Assembly: GCA_964405235.1 (NCBI GenBank)
Contig: CAYONG010000104.1
Coordinates: forward strand, 1-8,247
Reading direction: 5' to 3'
DNA from: WS-11 sp964405235
GTDB taxonomy: Bacteria > Eisenbacteria > RBG-16-71-46
Length of the DNA stretch: 8,247 nt
Shown here: positions 1-6,592 of the stretch, one piece after another
Numbering within the stretch: the first letter of the stretch is position 1
Layout: every line of letters begins with the position of its first letter
Translations under genes and position numbers: made by a program
Notes under the pieces: generated by a model
Databases searched by the model: none
Seen by the model: the letters and a program-made list of their open reading frames with translations, nothing else
Told to the model about the DNA's origin: nothing

Positions 1-1
1 G

Positions 2-520
2 TTCCATGACGAGCGGGCGGTGGCGGCGCGGGTGGCGCACACGGCGTTCGTGCCGGCGGACTCCGCAGGGCTCCAGGCGTTGAGCGCGGTGCAGACCCGC
101 CTGCTGAGGGCGCTCCAGGAGCGTGCTGCGGAGCGCCACGCGACCCTGGACGTGGATGCCAACGTGATCGCCTCCGAGAAGCGGACCGCGCTGCCGGTCT
201 ATTGAGGGCGGGACCGGCTATCAGTCGCTCGGGGTGTGGTGGGCGGAGCGCGAGGTGTGGGTGACGAGGCCAGTTCCGCGACGGCAACGTGCCGGCGCAG
301 AGCGGGGTACTGGAGATCGTGCAGCAGAGCGTGGCGACCCTGCGCGCACTGGGGGTGAGCGAGATCGCCGTGCGCAGCGACTCGGCCGGCTACCAGCATG
401 GGGTGCTGGACTGGCTGCGCACCGCGCAGATCCCGATCGGGTCCCCACGCCCGGGCCTGAGTGCTACACGATCACCCCTCGAGACGTCCGCCAGGCCATT
501 CGCGGTCCCGGGGCCCGCCG
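2..520 (+). pseudogene. Degraded IS1380-family transposase remnant (DDE group 1), frameshifted and truncated
   Basis: No single frame is open, but three consecutive frames give one continuous IS1380-type transposase. Positions 2-202 encode a segment ending LDVDANVIASEKRTALPVY, which holds the first catalytic Asp in its DVD context. A +1 shift at about 203 leads into EGGTGYQSLGVWWAEREVW. A second +1 shift at about 263-271 leads into QFRDGNVPAQSGVLEI and then RSDSAGYQHGVLDWL, which contains the second catalytic Asp. After about 430 the match fades. A short piece, YTITPRDVRQAI at about 464-499 in the frame of the second segment, may be more of it, implying a third shift. The third acidic residue and the whole C-terminal half are missing, and the 5' end lies outside the window. 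It is therefore inactive. It runs convergently into the porV-like gene, and no terminal inverted repeat could be assigned. The family call rests on recognised motifs; the exact 3' limit is uncertain. Confidence 0.82.
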
Positions 521-537
521 GCCGTGCCCGTCACGGG

Positions 538-561
538 AATCCGTCACCTTATCGACGGATT
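538..561 (-). terminator. Candidate terminator hairpin after the PorV-like gene
   Basis: A perfect 8-bp stem (AATCCGTC at 538-545 against GACGGATT at 554-561) encloses an 8-nt loop and starts 16 nt beyond the TAG of the PorV-like gene on the minus strand. The stem is A-rich on one side and T-rich on the other, but only two T residues follow before CCCG, so there is no classic U-tract. It could work as a weak intrinsic terminator or as an mRNA 3'-end stabiliser. It lies between the gene and the transposase remnant. Confidence 0.45.
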
Positions 562-577
562 GGGGGGGAGCGTCCCG

Positions 578-1705
578 CTACCAGCTGAACGAGGCCGAGA
601 CCAGGTGGGTGGTATCGAGGTTCTGGTCGCCGGGGAAATCGCCTTCGTCCCCGGCGAAGAAGCGATGGAGCGCGGCGGCGTAGTCCACGCCCAGGTGCTT
701 GTAGCGAACGCCGGCGCCGAAGGTGAGGTCCTTGGCGTTGGCCCCGGAGCGGAGCGCGAAGGTGTGGTTGTACCAGTACTCCAGCCCGGTCCGGAACTCG
801 GTCGTGACCTGCCCAAGCTTGAGCTGGCTGTCGCGCCGGCGGCCCTCGAAGCCCCAGCCGATATCCGTCGCCCAGGTGAGGGCGTGCTTCTCGGCCGGGT
901 AGAAGTTGAACGAGACCCCGGTGTCGATGGTCGGCTGGACCAGCTCGCGGGTGCCGTTGCTCCATGAGAGGTAGGTAGTGGTGAGGTCGCGCACCATGAT
1001 GCCGATGGTCGCGGCGTCCATCGGCATGTAGAGGAGCCCCGCGTCGAGCCCGGCGCCGAACGACGTCACCTTCTCGCCCCACAGCGTGTCCGGGATGCTC
1101 TGGCGCACGAACTTGACGTTGCCGCCGAATACCCAGTGCCGACCGTTCTGACGCGCGTACGAAAGCAGCACCGCCAAGTCGTTGCTGCTCGCCTGGTAGA
1201 AGTCGATGCTCAGGATGCGCTCGCCCGGCTGCCACTGTCCGTCGCCCTCGCCCAGGTCGTAGGTGCTGGGCTTCCCGTCCGCACCGTCGTCGAGGAACTG
1301 GCCGAGCTTGAGTTCCCCCGGACGCGGGGTGATGGCGATGTCGTCCACGGCGAGGCGCAGGAGGCTGACTCCCAGCGCCGTTTCCTTGCCCGGCGTGCGG
1401 TCCAGCGGGAGCACCAGGCCGAGATAGTCGTGGTTGACCAGCCGGCCGAATTTCTCCGCGTGCTGCGGGAGCACCTCACGGTAGGGCAGGTAAACCATTC
1501 CGGCCGGGTTCCACCACTGCGCGGTCGCGTCGTCGGCGACCGCCGTGAATGCACCGCCCATGCCGATGGCGCGCGCGCCGACCGGGGTCTTGAGGAACTC
1601 CCCGGCGTATTTGGTCGCGTGTACGGTGGAGGCGGCGAGCAGACACGCCAGGACGAGCGGAAGGGAACGATGGAGGGCGGCCCGGGGACGAGCGTAACGC
1701 TGCAT
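578..1705 (-). CDS. PorV/PorQ-family outer-membrane beta-barrel protein
   Basis: The 375-residue product begins with a Sec signal peptide: a basic n-region, a hydrophobic stretch at about residues 15-26, and a probable cleavage after VHA at residue 30. The mature N-terminus has the pattern typical of PorV/PorQ (UPF0164-like, FadL-related) proteins: an FLKTPVGARAIGMGGAF block followed by AVADDATAQWWNPAG (to about residue 69). The rest alternates polar and hydrophobic residues in beta-strand style and ends with SASFSW, an aromatic C-terminus expected of a BAM-inserted barrel. Known relatives include PorV, the outer-membrane shuttle and attachment protein of type IX secretion, but many family members in non-Bacteroidetes genomes have no proven role, so T9SS function is not claimed. 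The ATG start is supported by GAGG six bases upstream and by the signal peptide directly after it. It lies 56 nt downstream of the NTF2-like gene, probably in the same transcript. Confidence 0.85.
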   Translation of the reverse strand: MQRYARPRAALHRSLPLVLACLLAASTVHATKYAGEFLKTPVGARAIGMGGAFTAVADDATAQWWNPAGMVYLPYREVLPQHAEKFGRLVNHDYLGLVLPLDRTPGKETALGVSLLRLAVDDIAITPRPGELKLGQFLDDGADGKPSTYDLGEGDGQWQPGERILSIDFYQASSNDLAVLLSYARQNGRHWVFGGNVKFVRQSIPDTLWGEKVTSFGAGLDAGLLYMPMDAATIGIMVRDLTTTYLSWSNGTRELVQPTIDTGVSFNFYPAEKHALTWATDIGWGFEGRRRDSQLKLGQVTTEFRTGLEYWYNHTFALRSGANAKDLTFGAGVRYKHLGVDYAAALHRFFAGDEGDFPGDQNLDTTHLVSASFSW

Positions 1706-1735
1706 GCGAGGCCTCGGGTGAGACGCGAACGACGT

Positions 1736-1757
1736 GCGCGCCAGCCTACGGGCGCGC
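1736..1757 (-). other. GC-rich inverted repeat in the gap before the PorV-like gene
   Basis: A 7-bp perfect stem (GCGCGCC at 1736-1742 with GGCGCGC at 1751-1757) and an 8-nt loop lie inside the 56-nt spacer between the NTF2-like gene and the PorV-like gene. No T-run follows on either strand, so it is not a standard terminator. It may separate expression of the two genes by partial termination or mRNA processing, or it may be chance in a GC-rich spacer. Confidence 0.3.
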
Positions 1758-1761
1758 GATC

Positions 1762-2205
1762 TCAGATGTCAACCGGCCGGGGAGCGGGCTGCCACTCGGG
1801 CAAGCTGACCTCGCCGATCGGTCGCGCGATCCGCCATTCGCCCCGCATACGCACCAGCTCGTCGGCGGAGCGGAAGCTCCGCACCTCGGCGTCGCCCAGG
1901 GGACGATAGCGCACCTCGTAGCTCACCAGGATCCTCCCTCCCGTCACCGGCAACGAGCGGAACTCCGCGAGCGTCAGCTCGTCCGTCGGCGGGAGGAACC
2001 ACAGCATCCCGGGACGCGGCAACTGGTGGCGTCCCTCGACCAGGCATTCCCACGCTTCGTCGGCATCGCCGCCGCGCAGGGCCGCCCAGTATGTCTGCAG
2101 CGTAGCGCTGGGCGAGATAAAACGGGAATCGACGCGGGCGCGCTCGCCCTGTCCCAACAGACTCAGGCTCACGATGGCCACCGCGAGAACTCCCCGCCAC
2201 CCCAC
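1762..2205 (-). CDS. Secreted hypothetical protein with an NTF2/SnoaL-like pattern
   Basis: The proposed product is 147 residues. It starts with a hydrophobic signal segment (GVLAVAIVSLSLLG, residues 5-18) and then the pattern SPSATLQTYWAALRGGDADE (residues 31-50). That is the first-helix signature of small exported NTF2/SnoaL-like domains, in which one helix is followed by a remark of 'gene product accumulates' style loops and a curved sheet. Later strands, ILVSYEVRYRPLG (92-104) and the RGEWRIARPIG end (121-131), fit that fold, in which the last strand reports 'model and result' chemistry only in enzymatic members. No catalytic residues can be named, and function is unknown. The GTG at 2205 was chosen because it puts the signal segment at the N-terminus, but no good Shine-Dalgarno precedes it. 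The frame stays open to an ATG at 2394 (210 residues), whose extra N-terminus looks non-coding. It is probably co-transcribed with the downstream PorV-like gene, suggesting an envelope role (inference). Confidence 0.6.
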   Translation of the reverse strand: MGWRGVLAVAIVSLSLLGQGERARVDSRFISPSATLQTYWAALRGGDADEAWECLVEGRHQLPRPGMLWFLPPTDELTLAEFRSLPVTGGRILVSYEVRYRPLGDAEVRSFRSADELVRMRGEWRIARPIGEVSLPEWQPAPRPVDI

Positions 2206-2577
2206 CTTCGCGCCCGCGACCCTCTCAGGCCCCGGTGATGCGTCCCCCCATGATGGACGATCGCCTGGTACTACCCCGAGCGGGGCGTCGGCCGTTCCGG
2301 GAAAGCTGCGGGCAGGCGGGAAATCGATCGGATGGGCGTCGATCTGCACTCGGGCTCCGGCAGGCCGGTGTCCGGCCGCTCGAAGAGCATCCATGCAGGT
2401 GATGGCGACGGATCGTGCCGTCGCCAGAGCGATGCTTCCAGAAACCCGCCGCGGGCTCCTTGATGAACGTCAGCGCACGAACCATTCCCGCCCGGCCGGG
2501 ACCGGGGACCGTGCAAAACGCACCCTCACATGGAAGTCTAGGTGTTTTGCGGAAACACCGTCAATGCAATAAGTTGC
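2206..2577. other. Gene-poor spacer between rluB-type gene and NTF2-like gene
   Basis: About 370 nt with no convincing gene. The minus-strand frames crossing it (for example 2225-2485 and the upstream extension of the NTF2-like frame to 2394) lack family resemblance, good ribosome sites or the codon bias of the neighbours. The only structured element is the palindrome and promoter-like sequence at 2535-2564. If that promoter drives the NTF2-like and PorV-like genes, the leader would be about 320 nt, long enough to hold regulatory RNA structure, though none was recognised. Confidence 0.5.
2535..2564 (-). promoter_or_regulatory. Candidate promoter with a palindrome as its spacer (possible operator; alternatively a terminator)
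   Basis: On the minus strand TTGACG (2564-2559, five of six matches to the -35 consensus) is followed after 18 nt by TAGACT (2540-2535, four of six to the -10 consensus). The spacer is almost wholly occupied by the inverted repeat GGTGTTT-CCGCA-AAACACC (2559-2541). A repressor dimer bound there would sit between the two promoter boxes. The element starts 13 nt after the rluB-type stop codon, so the same hairpin could instead end that operon. No U-tract follows it, which favours the promoter or operator reading. It would serve the NTF2-like and PorV-like genes. Confidence 0.4.
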
Positions 2578-3990
2578 CTACCGTCCGCCAGGTCCATTCC
2601 GGGCGGTCCGCCGAGCTTTCGGGCGGCCTCGCTGGGGGGGGCCGTTCCGCCCGCTTGGCCTGCCGGGGCGCATTGGCCCAGCACGGGCGGTCCTTTGCCC
2701 CTGCCGGAACTGAGGAGCCCCTCCCCCCCCGGGGCGCTGCCCTGCCGATGGCCGCCGGGTCGGGTTCCCGGGAGGGCGGCCGGGAGGGCGCCCAGGAGGG
2801 CGCCCAGGAGGCGACGTGCTACGGCGCGACGAAGGTGAGGAGGCAGCCGACGAAGGGCGCCGCCGATTCGACCCCGAGCCGGCATTAACCGGACGACCCC
2901 GGCGCAGCGGAGCCGACGCGGCAGCGTGCGGAGGGCGCCGACCGGGCGTCGCGGGCGAGCGAGACCCAGCAACGGAGGAGCGAGCCCTCGATGAAGCGAA
3001 GCCACGCGGGAGGCGGGTCCGAGCGGCACGTCGGCGCCCTCCGCTCGCCGGTGCCCTGGCTGACGCTGCCGGACTCGGGCGGGCACCCGCTTCCACCTTC
3101 CCAGGTACTCGTGGCACTCGTGGCGCCCGAGACACCCGAGGCACGGGCCGGGCGCTCGCCGCCCTCAGCCGCCTCACCTCGTCGGCGCTCAGTTCACGCC
3201 ACGCGCCGCGCGGCAGTGTGCCGAGCTTGAGCGGACCGTAGCCCGGGCGATGGAGCCGCGAGACTCCGAGTCCGACCGCCTCGCACATCCGGCGCACCTG
3301 CCGGTAGCGCCCCTCGTGCAGGACGATATCGATCTCGGCCCGCTCGGACCTTGCGTTGCGCACCCGCACCTCACAGGGCGCGCTGACAACGCGCGGCTCG
3401 AACTCCACGCCCGCGCGCAGGCGGCGGATCTGCTCCGCGTCGGGCGGCCGGTCGAGCCGGACACGGTAGAGCTTACGCACCCCGTAGCGGGGATGCATGA
3501 GGTGATGGGCGAGCGTCCCATCGTTGGTGGCGATGATCAGGCCGCTGGTCTCGGCATCGAGCCGACCGACCGGGAACAGGCGCGGCCCCGGCGGCAGCAG
3601 CGTGCGCACGGTGGGCCGCCCCTCGGGATCGTCGAGCGTCGTGATGACGCCGACCGGCTTGTGGACCATCAAGTAAACCAGCGTGGCGCGGCCGGGGATC
3701 TGGCGCCCATGCACCTCGACTCGGTCGCGGTCGGGCATCACCTGGGTGCCAGGCTCCTTGACGACCGTGCCGTTGACGCGCACCGAGCCGGCACTGATCA
3801 GTACGTCGCACTTGCGGCGCGCTCCGATCCCGCGCGAGGCGAGCAGCTTGTTGAGCCGCATCCCGCCCTCGACGCCGGCCGGCGCGTCTTCGGGCGGGCC
3901 CTCGCGCCGCAGCTTCGCGGCGCGCTCCGCCGCCCGGCGGCCCGGCGGCCCGCGGCGCCGGGGCTCCCCTGGGTCCGGCCCCTCACTCAC
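2578..3990 (-). CDS. rluB: RluB-type rRNA pseudouridine synthase with a long basic disordered tail
   Basis: This is a RsuA/RluB/RluE-family enzyme. An S4 RNA-binding domain begins at MRLNKLLASRGIGARRKCD (residues 44-62) and is followed by the catalytic domain with GRLDAETSGLII, in which D145 is the expected catalytic Asp. The ending motif LHEGRYRQVRRM and the PGYGPLKLGTLPRGAWREL block are standard. RluB members modify 23S rRNA near the peptidyl transferase region; assignment to RluB rather than RluE/F is by resemblance. About 190 C-terminal residues (281-470) form an Arg/Pro/Gly/Ser-rich tail with PRV and GRPP tandem repeats, unlike the typical 240-300-residue enzyme. The GTG at 3990 overlaps the scpB stop by 8 nt and keeps a charged N-terminal extension with normal codon bias. 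The ATG at 3861, directly before the S4 domain and with GAGG five bases upstream, is a strong alternative. It is the last gene of the operon. Confidence 0.88.
   Translation of the reverse strand: MSEGPDPGEPRRRGPPGRRAAERAAKLRREGPPEDAPAGVEGGMRLNKLLASRGIGARRKCDVLISAGSVRVNGTVVKEPGTQVMPDRDRVEVHGRQIPGRATLVYLMVHKPVGVITTLDDPEGRPTVRTLLPPGPRLFPVGRLDAETSGLIIATNDGTLAHHLMHPRYGVRKLYRVRLDRPPDAEQIRRLRAGVEFEPRVVSAPCEVRVRNARSERAEIDIVLHEGRYRQVRRMCEAVGLGVSRLHRPGYGPLKLGTLPRGAWRELSADEVRRLRAASARPVPRVSRAPRVPRVPGKVEAGARPSPAASARAPASGGRRRAARTRLPRGFASSRARSSVAGSRSPATPGRRPPHAAASAPLRRGRPVNAGSGSNRRRPSSAASSPSSRRSTSPPGRPPGRPPGRPPGNPTRRPSAGQRPGGGGAPQFRQGQRTARAGPMRPGRPSGRNGPPQRGRPKARRTARNGPGGR
2769..2816 (-). repeat. 12-bp tandem repeat encoding (GRPP)n in the RluB tail
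   Basis: Four adjoining 12-bp units (2769-2780, 2781-2792, 2793-2804, 2805-2816) follow the pattern C-R-GGAGGGCGSC with one or a few changes each; the last is the most diverged. Read on the minus strand they give GRPPGRPPGRPPG. Because the period is a multiple of three, copy number can change without shifting the frame. Confidence 0.8.
3104..3148 (-). repeat. 9-bp imperfect tandem repeat encoding (PRV)n in the RluB tail
   Basis: Five 9-bp units run from 3104 to 3148; the first two differ by one or two bases (GGTACTCGT, GGCACTCGT) and the others are more diverged. On the minus strand they encode a run of PRV/SRA/PRV triplets just after the catalytic domain. The frame is kept, consistent with slippage in a disordered linker. 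Confidence 0.65.
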
Positions 3991-4726
3991 GGGAAGGGTC
4001 GGTCGTCGGGCGGAGGTCCTCGGCGAGCGCCTCGTCAAGCTCGTCAGCCTCCAGCAGCTCGACCTCGTGCGCCTGGTCGTTCGAGACCGGCAGGTCCGAG
4101 CCAACCATCGCCACCACCTCGAGCTCGGAGAACGCGCTGTTCGCGACCGCCTCCGCGGGCGCCTCGAGCACCATCATGTCGAGCTGTTCGGGCTCGCGCG
4201 CGGCGACCAGGGCGCGCAGCTCCTCGGGACGCGGCAGCTCGGCGAGCTCGCGCAGCCCGAAGTAATCGAGGAACTCCTGGGTCGTGCCGTAGAGCAGCGG
4301 GCGCCCAACCACCTTCGAACGGCCGCGGATGGTCACCAGGCTGCGCTCGAGCAGCGTGCCGAGCACCCCGCTCGCATCCACACCGCGGATCGCCTCGACC
4401 TCGGACTTCGTTACCGGTTGCTTGTAGGCGATGATCGCCATGGTCTCGAGGGCGGCGCGCGAGAGGCGCATCTTCTTGCGGCCGCGCAACAGCCGGCCCA
4501 CCCATTCCGAGTGCTCCGGCGCCGTCACCAGCAGGTGGCCCCCCGCGATCTCGCGCAGCTGGACGCCGGCGACGCGGGTGGCATAGTCGGATTCCAACGC
4601 GACCAGCGCCTCGGCGACGCGGTCCGGCGGAGTATCGAGTGATTCGCAGAGCAGCGTCAGTGGCAGCGGCTGATCGGACGAGAACAGCAGCGCCTCAAGC
4701 GCCGCCTGGAGATTCGACGGGGGCAT
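3983..4726 (-). CDS. scpB: Segregation and condensation protein B (ScpB)
   Basis: The 247-residue product has the two winged-helix domains of ScpB. The first spans roughly residues 3-80 (LQAALEALLFSSDQPLPL, then the GVQLREIAGGHLLVT strand region). The second spans about 85-165 and includes the family hallmark LSRAALETMAIIAYKQPVTK, RGVDASGVLGTLLER and GRPLLYGTTQEFLDYFGL. ScpB dimers bind ScpA and with SMC form the bacterial condensin that compacts and separates chromosomes. The C-terminal 60-70 residues are acidic and probably unstructured. The ATG at 4726 is preferred because GGAAG lies eight bases upstream; a GTG three codons earlier (4735) is possible. It overlaps scpA by 32 nt and the rluB-type gene by 8 nt, indicating translational coupling. 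Confidence 0.93.
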   Translation of the reverse strand: MPPSNLQAALEALLFSSDQPLPLTLLCESLDTPPDRVAEALVALESDYATRVAGVQLREIAGGHLLVTAPEHSEWVGRLLRGRKKMRLSRAALETMAIIAYKQPVTKSEVEAIRGVDASGVLGTLLERSLVTIRGRSKVVGRPLLYGTTQEFLDYFGLRELAELPRPEELRALVAAREPEQLDMMVLEAPAEAVANSAFSELEVVAMVGSDLPVSNDQAHEVELLEADELDEALAEDLRPTTDPSRE

Positions 4727-5549
4727 CCGCCTCACTTCCTTCCCGGGTGCGGGCGACGATCTGGATGTCGCCGAAGGGCTCGGCCTGAGTCACCACGACC
4801 TGGCCGAGCTTGACCAGCTCGAGCAGCGCGATGAAGGTGACGATCACCTCCGCGCGTGCCCGGCATTCCTGCATGAGCTTCATGAACGACACCGATCCGC
4901 GCTCGGCCACGGTGCGCGCGATCAGCGACATCTTCTCCTCGACATCGTAGGCCTCGGCGCGGATGTCGTAGACCGCCTGGTCCGGGATGCGGAGCATGAC
5001 CCGGTTGAGCGCGTCGAGCAGATCGAACAGCGTGGCCGGCGCGAGCGGCATGGGCCCCGCCTCGTCGGCGCCGGGCAGCATGCCGCGCTCGAACAGCAGT
5101 CGGCGCTCCTCCTCGCGCGACTTGAGCGTGCCGGCCGCCTCCTTGAACTGCCGGTACTCGACCAGTCGTTGGACCAGCTCCTCGCGCGGGTCGCCCTCCT
5201 CTTCCTCCTCGCCCACCGCCGGAAGCGGCAGCAGCATCTTGGCCTTGATCCGCATCAGGGTCGCCGCCATGACGAGGAAATCCCCCGCCACCTCCAGGTC
5301 GAGCGAGCGCATGAGTTCGATGTAGGTGAGGTACTGCTGGGTGATGTGCGCGATCGGGATGTCGTAGATGTCGATCTCGTCACGCTTGATGAGGTGGAGC
5401 AGCAGGTCGAGCGGGCCTTCGAACCGGACCAGCTTGACCATCACCGAGCCGGCCGTACCGCGGGTCGGGAATCCGTCGGGCCGCCCCGCAGCTGCGCCGG
5501 CCACCGTCCCCACCTCCACCCCCTTCTCCTCTCGCCCGCCGTCGCTCAT
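4695..5549 (-). CDS. scpA: Segregation and condensation protein A (ScpA, kleisin)
   Basis: The 284-residue product carries the ScpA signature VRFEGPLDLLLHLIKRDEID (about residues 41-60), then the long helical region DIPIAHITQQYL and FLVMAATLMRIKAKMLLP. An acidic linker (GEEEEEGDP) follows, and a C-terminal winged-helix part with VTFIALLELVKLGQVVVTQ. ScpA is the kleisin that bridges the SMC heads and carries ScpB, working on chromosome segregation in the cytoplasm. The ATG at 5549 forms an ATGA overlap with the trpS stop and has AGGTGG shortly upstream. It gives a 36-residue low-complexity N-terminal extension compared with usual ScpA; the ATG at 5441, just before VKLVRFEGPL, is an alternative start. 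It lies directly before scpB, the usual order. Confidence 0.93.
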   Translation of the reverse strand: MSDGGREEKGVEVGTVAGAAAGRPDGFPTRGTAGSVMVKLVRFEGPLDLLLHLIKRDEIDIYDIPIAHITQQYLTYIELMRSLDLEVAGDFLVMAATLMRIKAKMLLPLPAVGEEEEEGDPREELVQRLVEYRQFKEAAGTLKSREEERRLLFERGMLPGADEAGPMPLAPATLFDLLDALNRVMLRIPDQAVYDIRAEAYDVEEKMSLIARTVAERGSVSFMKLMQECRARAEVIVTFIALLELVKLGQVVVTQAEPFGDIQIVARTREGSEADAPVESPGGA

Positions 5550-6592
5550 CGCGCCACCTGCGCGGTCGACTTCAAGCCCATCGCGGCCCGCACCTCGTCC
5601 ATCGTGCGCTCGGCCACCTCGCGCGCGCGCCGGTTGCCGTCGGCGATCACGTCGCGCACCGCGTCCGCGTCGTCCGCCCAGCGCTGGCGCCGCTCACGGA
5701 CCGGGGCCAGGGCTTCGGCGAGAGTGCGCGCCAGGTGTTGCTTGTCGGGCACGCACGCCAGCGTGCCGGCCCGGCACCGCGCGGCGATGTCTTCCGCCTC
5801 GGTGGGGTTGAACTTTCGCTGGTACTCCCACACCACGCAGCCGCCATGCCCGTCGGAGGCATCGGCCTCGGGCCGGCCGGGATCGGTGGCGCGCATTTTC
5901 TTGGGATCGGTGTAGCTGTTGCGCACGTAGGCGGCGATTTCCTCCGGGCTCGCCGCCAGCATCAGCGCGTTGCCCGCCGACTTGCTCATGCGGTTGCCGT
6001 CGTTGCCGCGCAGCCGGGGGAACGAGGTGAGCTGGGCCTCGGGCTCGGGGAACACCGCCTCGCGATTCTTGCAGTAGATGTGGTTGAAGCGCCGGGCGAT
6101 CTCGCGCGTGAGCTCGACGTGCGGCACCTGATCCTCGCCCACCGGCACGTGGGTCGCCTTGTAGAGCAGGATGTCGGCGGCCTGCAGCACCGAGTAGCCC
6201 AGGTGCCCGTATGAGATCGTCTGCTCGTCCAGGTGCAGGTCGCGAATCTGCTCCTTCAGGGTCGGGATGCGCTCGAGCCGCGCCTTGCTCACCAGCATCG
6301 AGAACAGCAGGTGCAACTCCGCGTGCTCCTTCACCGCCGACTGGACGAACACCACGCTCCTGGCGGGATCGAGGCCGGCTGCGAGCCAGTCCACCACCAT
6401 CTCGTGGGTGTCGGATTGGAGACTTGAGGTGTCCTCGTGACCGGTGGTCAGCATGTGCCAGTCGGCAACCATGTGGTAGTTGGTCCAGCCCTCGTTCTGG
6501 AGCCTGACCCAGTTCTCGAGCGCCCCGACGTAATTGCCGAGATGGAGGCGGCCGGTCGGGCGCATGCCCGAGAGGATGCGGCCCGGGTTCAC
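5546..6592 (-). CDS. trpS: Tryptophanyl-tRNA synthetase
   Basis: This class I aminoacyl-tRNA synthetase of 348 residues charges tRNA-Trp with tryptophan using ATP. The HIGH-type motif is at PTGRLHLGNYVGAL (residues 12-25, HLGN at 17-20). The tryptophan-pocket region GYSVLQAADILLY lies at 132-144, VGEDQVPHVELTREIARRFN at 151-170, and the KMSKS-type motif RMSKSAGN at 201-208. The C-terminus ends with the anticodon-binding helices (LAPVRERRQRW). Length and motif order match bacterial TrpRS, and nothing appears missing. The start is the GTG at 6592, which overlaps the upstream gene's stop as GTGA and puts the protein start just before RILSGMRPTG. Longer in-frame extensions lie inside the upstream gene. 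No strong ribosome site is visible, so translation probably depends on coupling. Confidence 0.96.
   Translation of the reverse strand: MNPGRILSGMRPTGRLHLGNYVGALENWVRLQNEGWTNYHMVADWHMLTTGHEDTSSLQSDTHEMVVDWLAAGLDPARSVVFVQSAVKEHAELHLLFSMLVSKARLERIPTLKEQIRDLHLDEQTISYGHLGYSVLQAADILLYKATHVPVGEDQVPHVELTREIARRFNHIYCKNREAVFPEPEAQLTSFPRLRGNDGNRMSKSAGNALMLAASPEEIAAYVRNSYTDPKKMRATDPGRPEADASDGHGGCVVWEYQRKFNPTEAEDIAARCRAGTLACVPDKQHLARTLAEALAPVRERRQRWADDADAVRDVIADGNRRAREVAERTMDEVRAAMGLKSTAQVAR

Noticed and set aside
461..967. Plus-strand open frame antisense to the PorV-like gene
   Set aside because: Mirror of the PorV-like gene's codon bias; no domain pattern, and the PorV-like product is convincing.
2225..2485. 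Minus-strand 86-codon frame in the spacer, beginning MVRALTFIKEP
   Set aside because: The first 20 residues look protein-like but the rest is Ser/Arg/Pro noise, and there is no ribosome site or family match.
2769..2816. Possible CRISPR or regulatory repeat array
   Set aside because: Adjoining 12-bp units without spacers, in frame inside a coding tail; a simple tandem repeat.
3250..4642. Two long overlapping plus-strand frames (3250-4434 and 3683-4642)
   Set aside because: They are antisense to the rluB-type gene and scpB, whose family motifs are unmistakable.
5169..6214. Long plus-strand frames across scpA and trpS
   Set aside because: Antisense shadows; low-complexity His/Arg/Gly-rich translation and no family resemblance.
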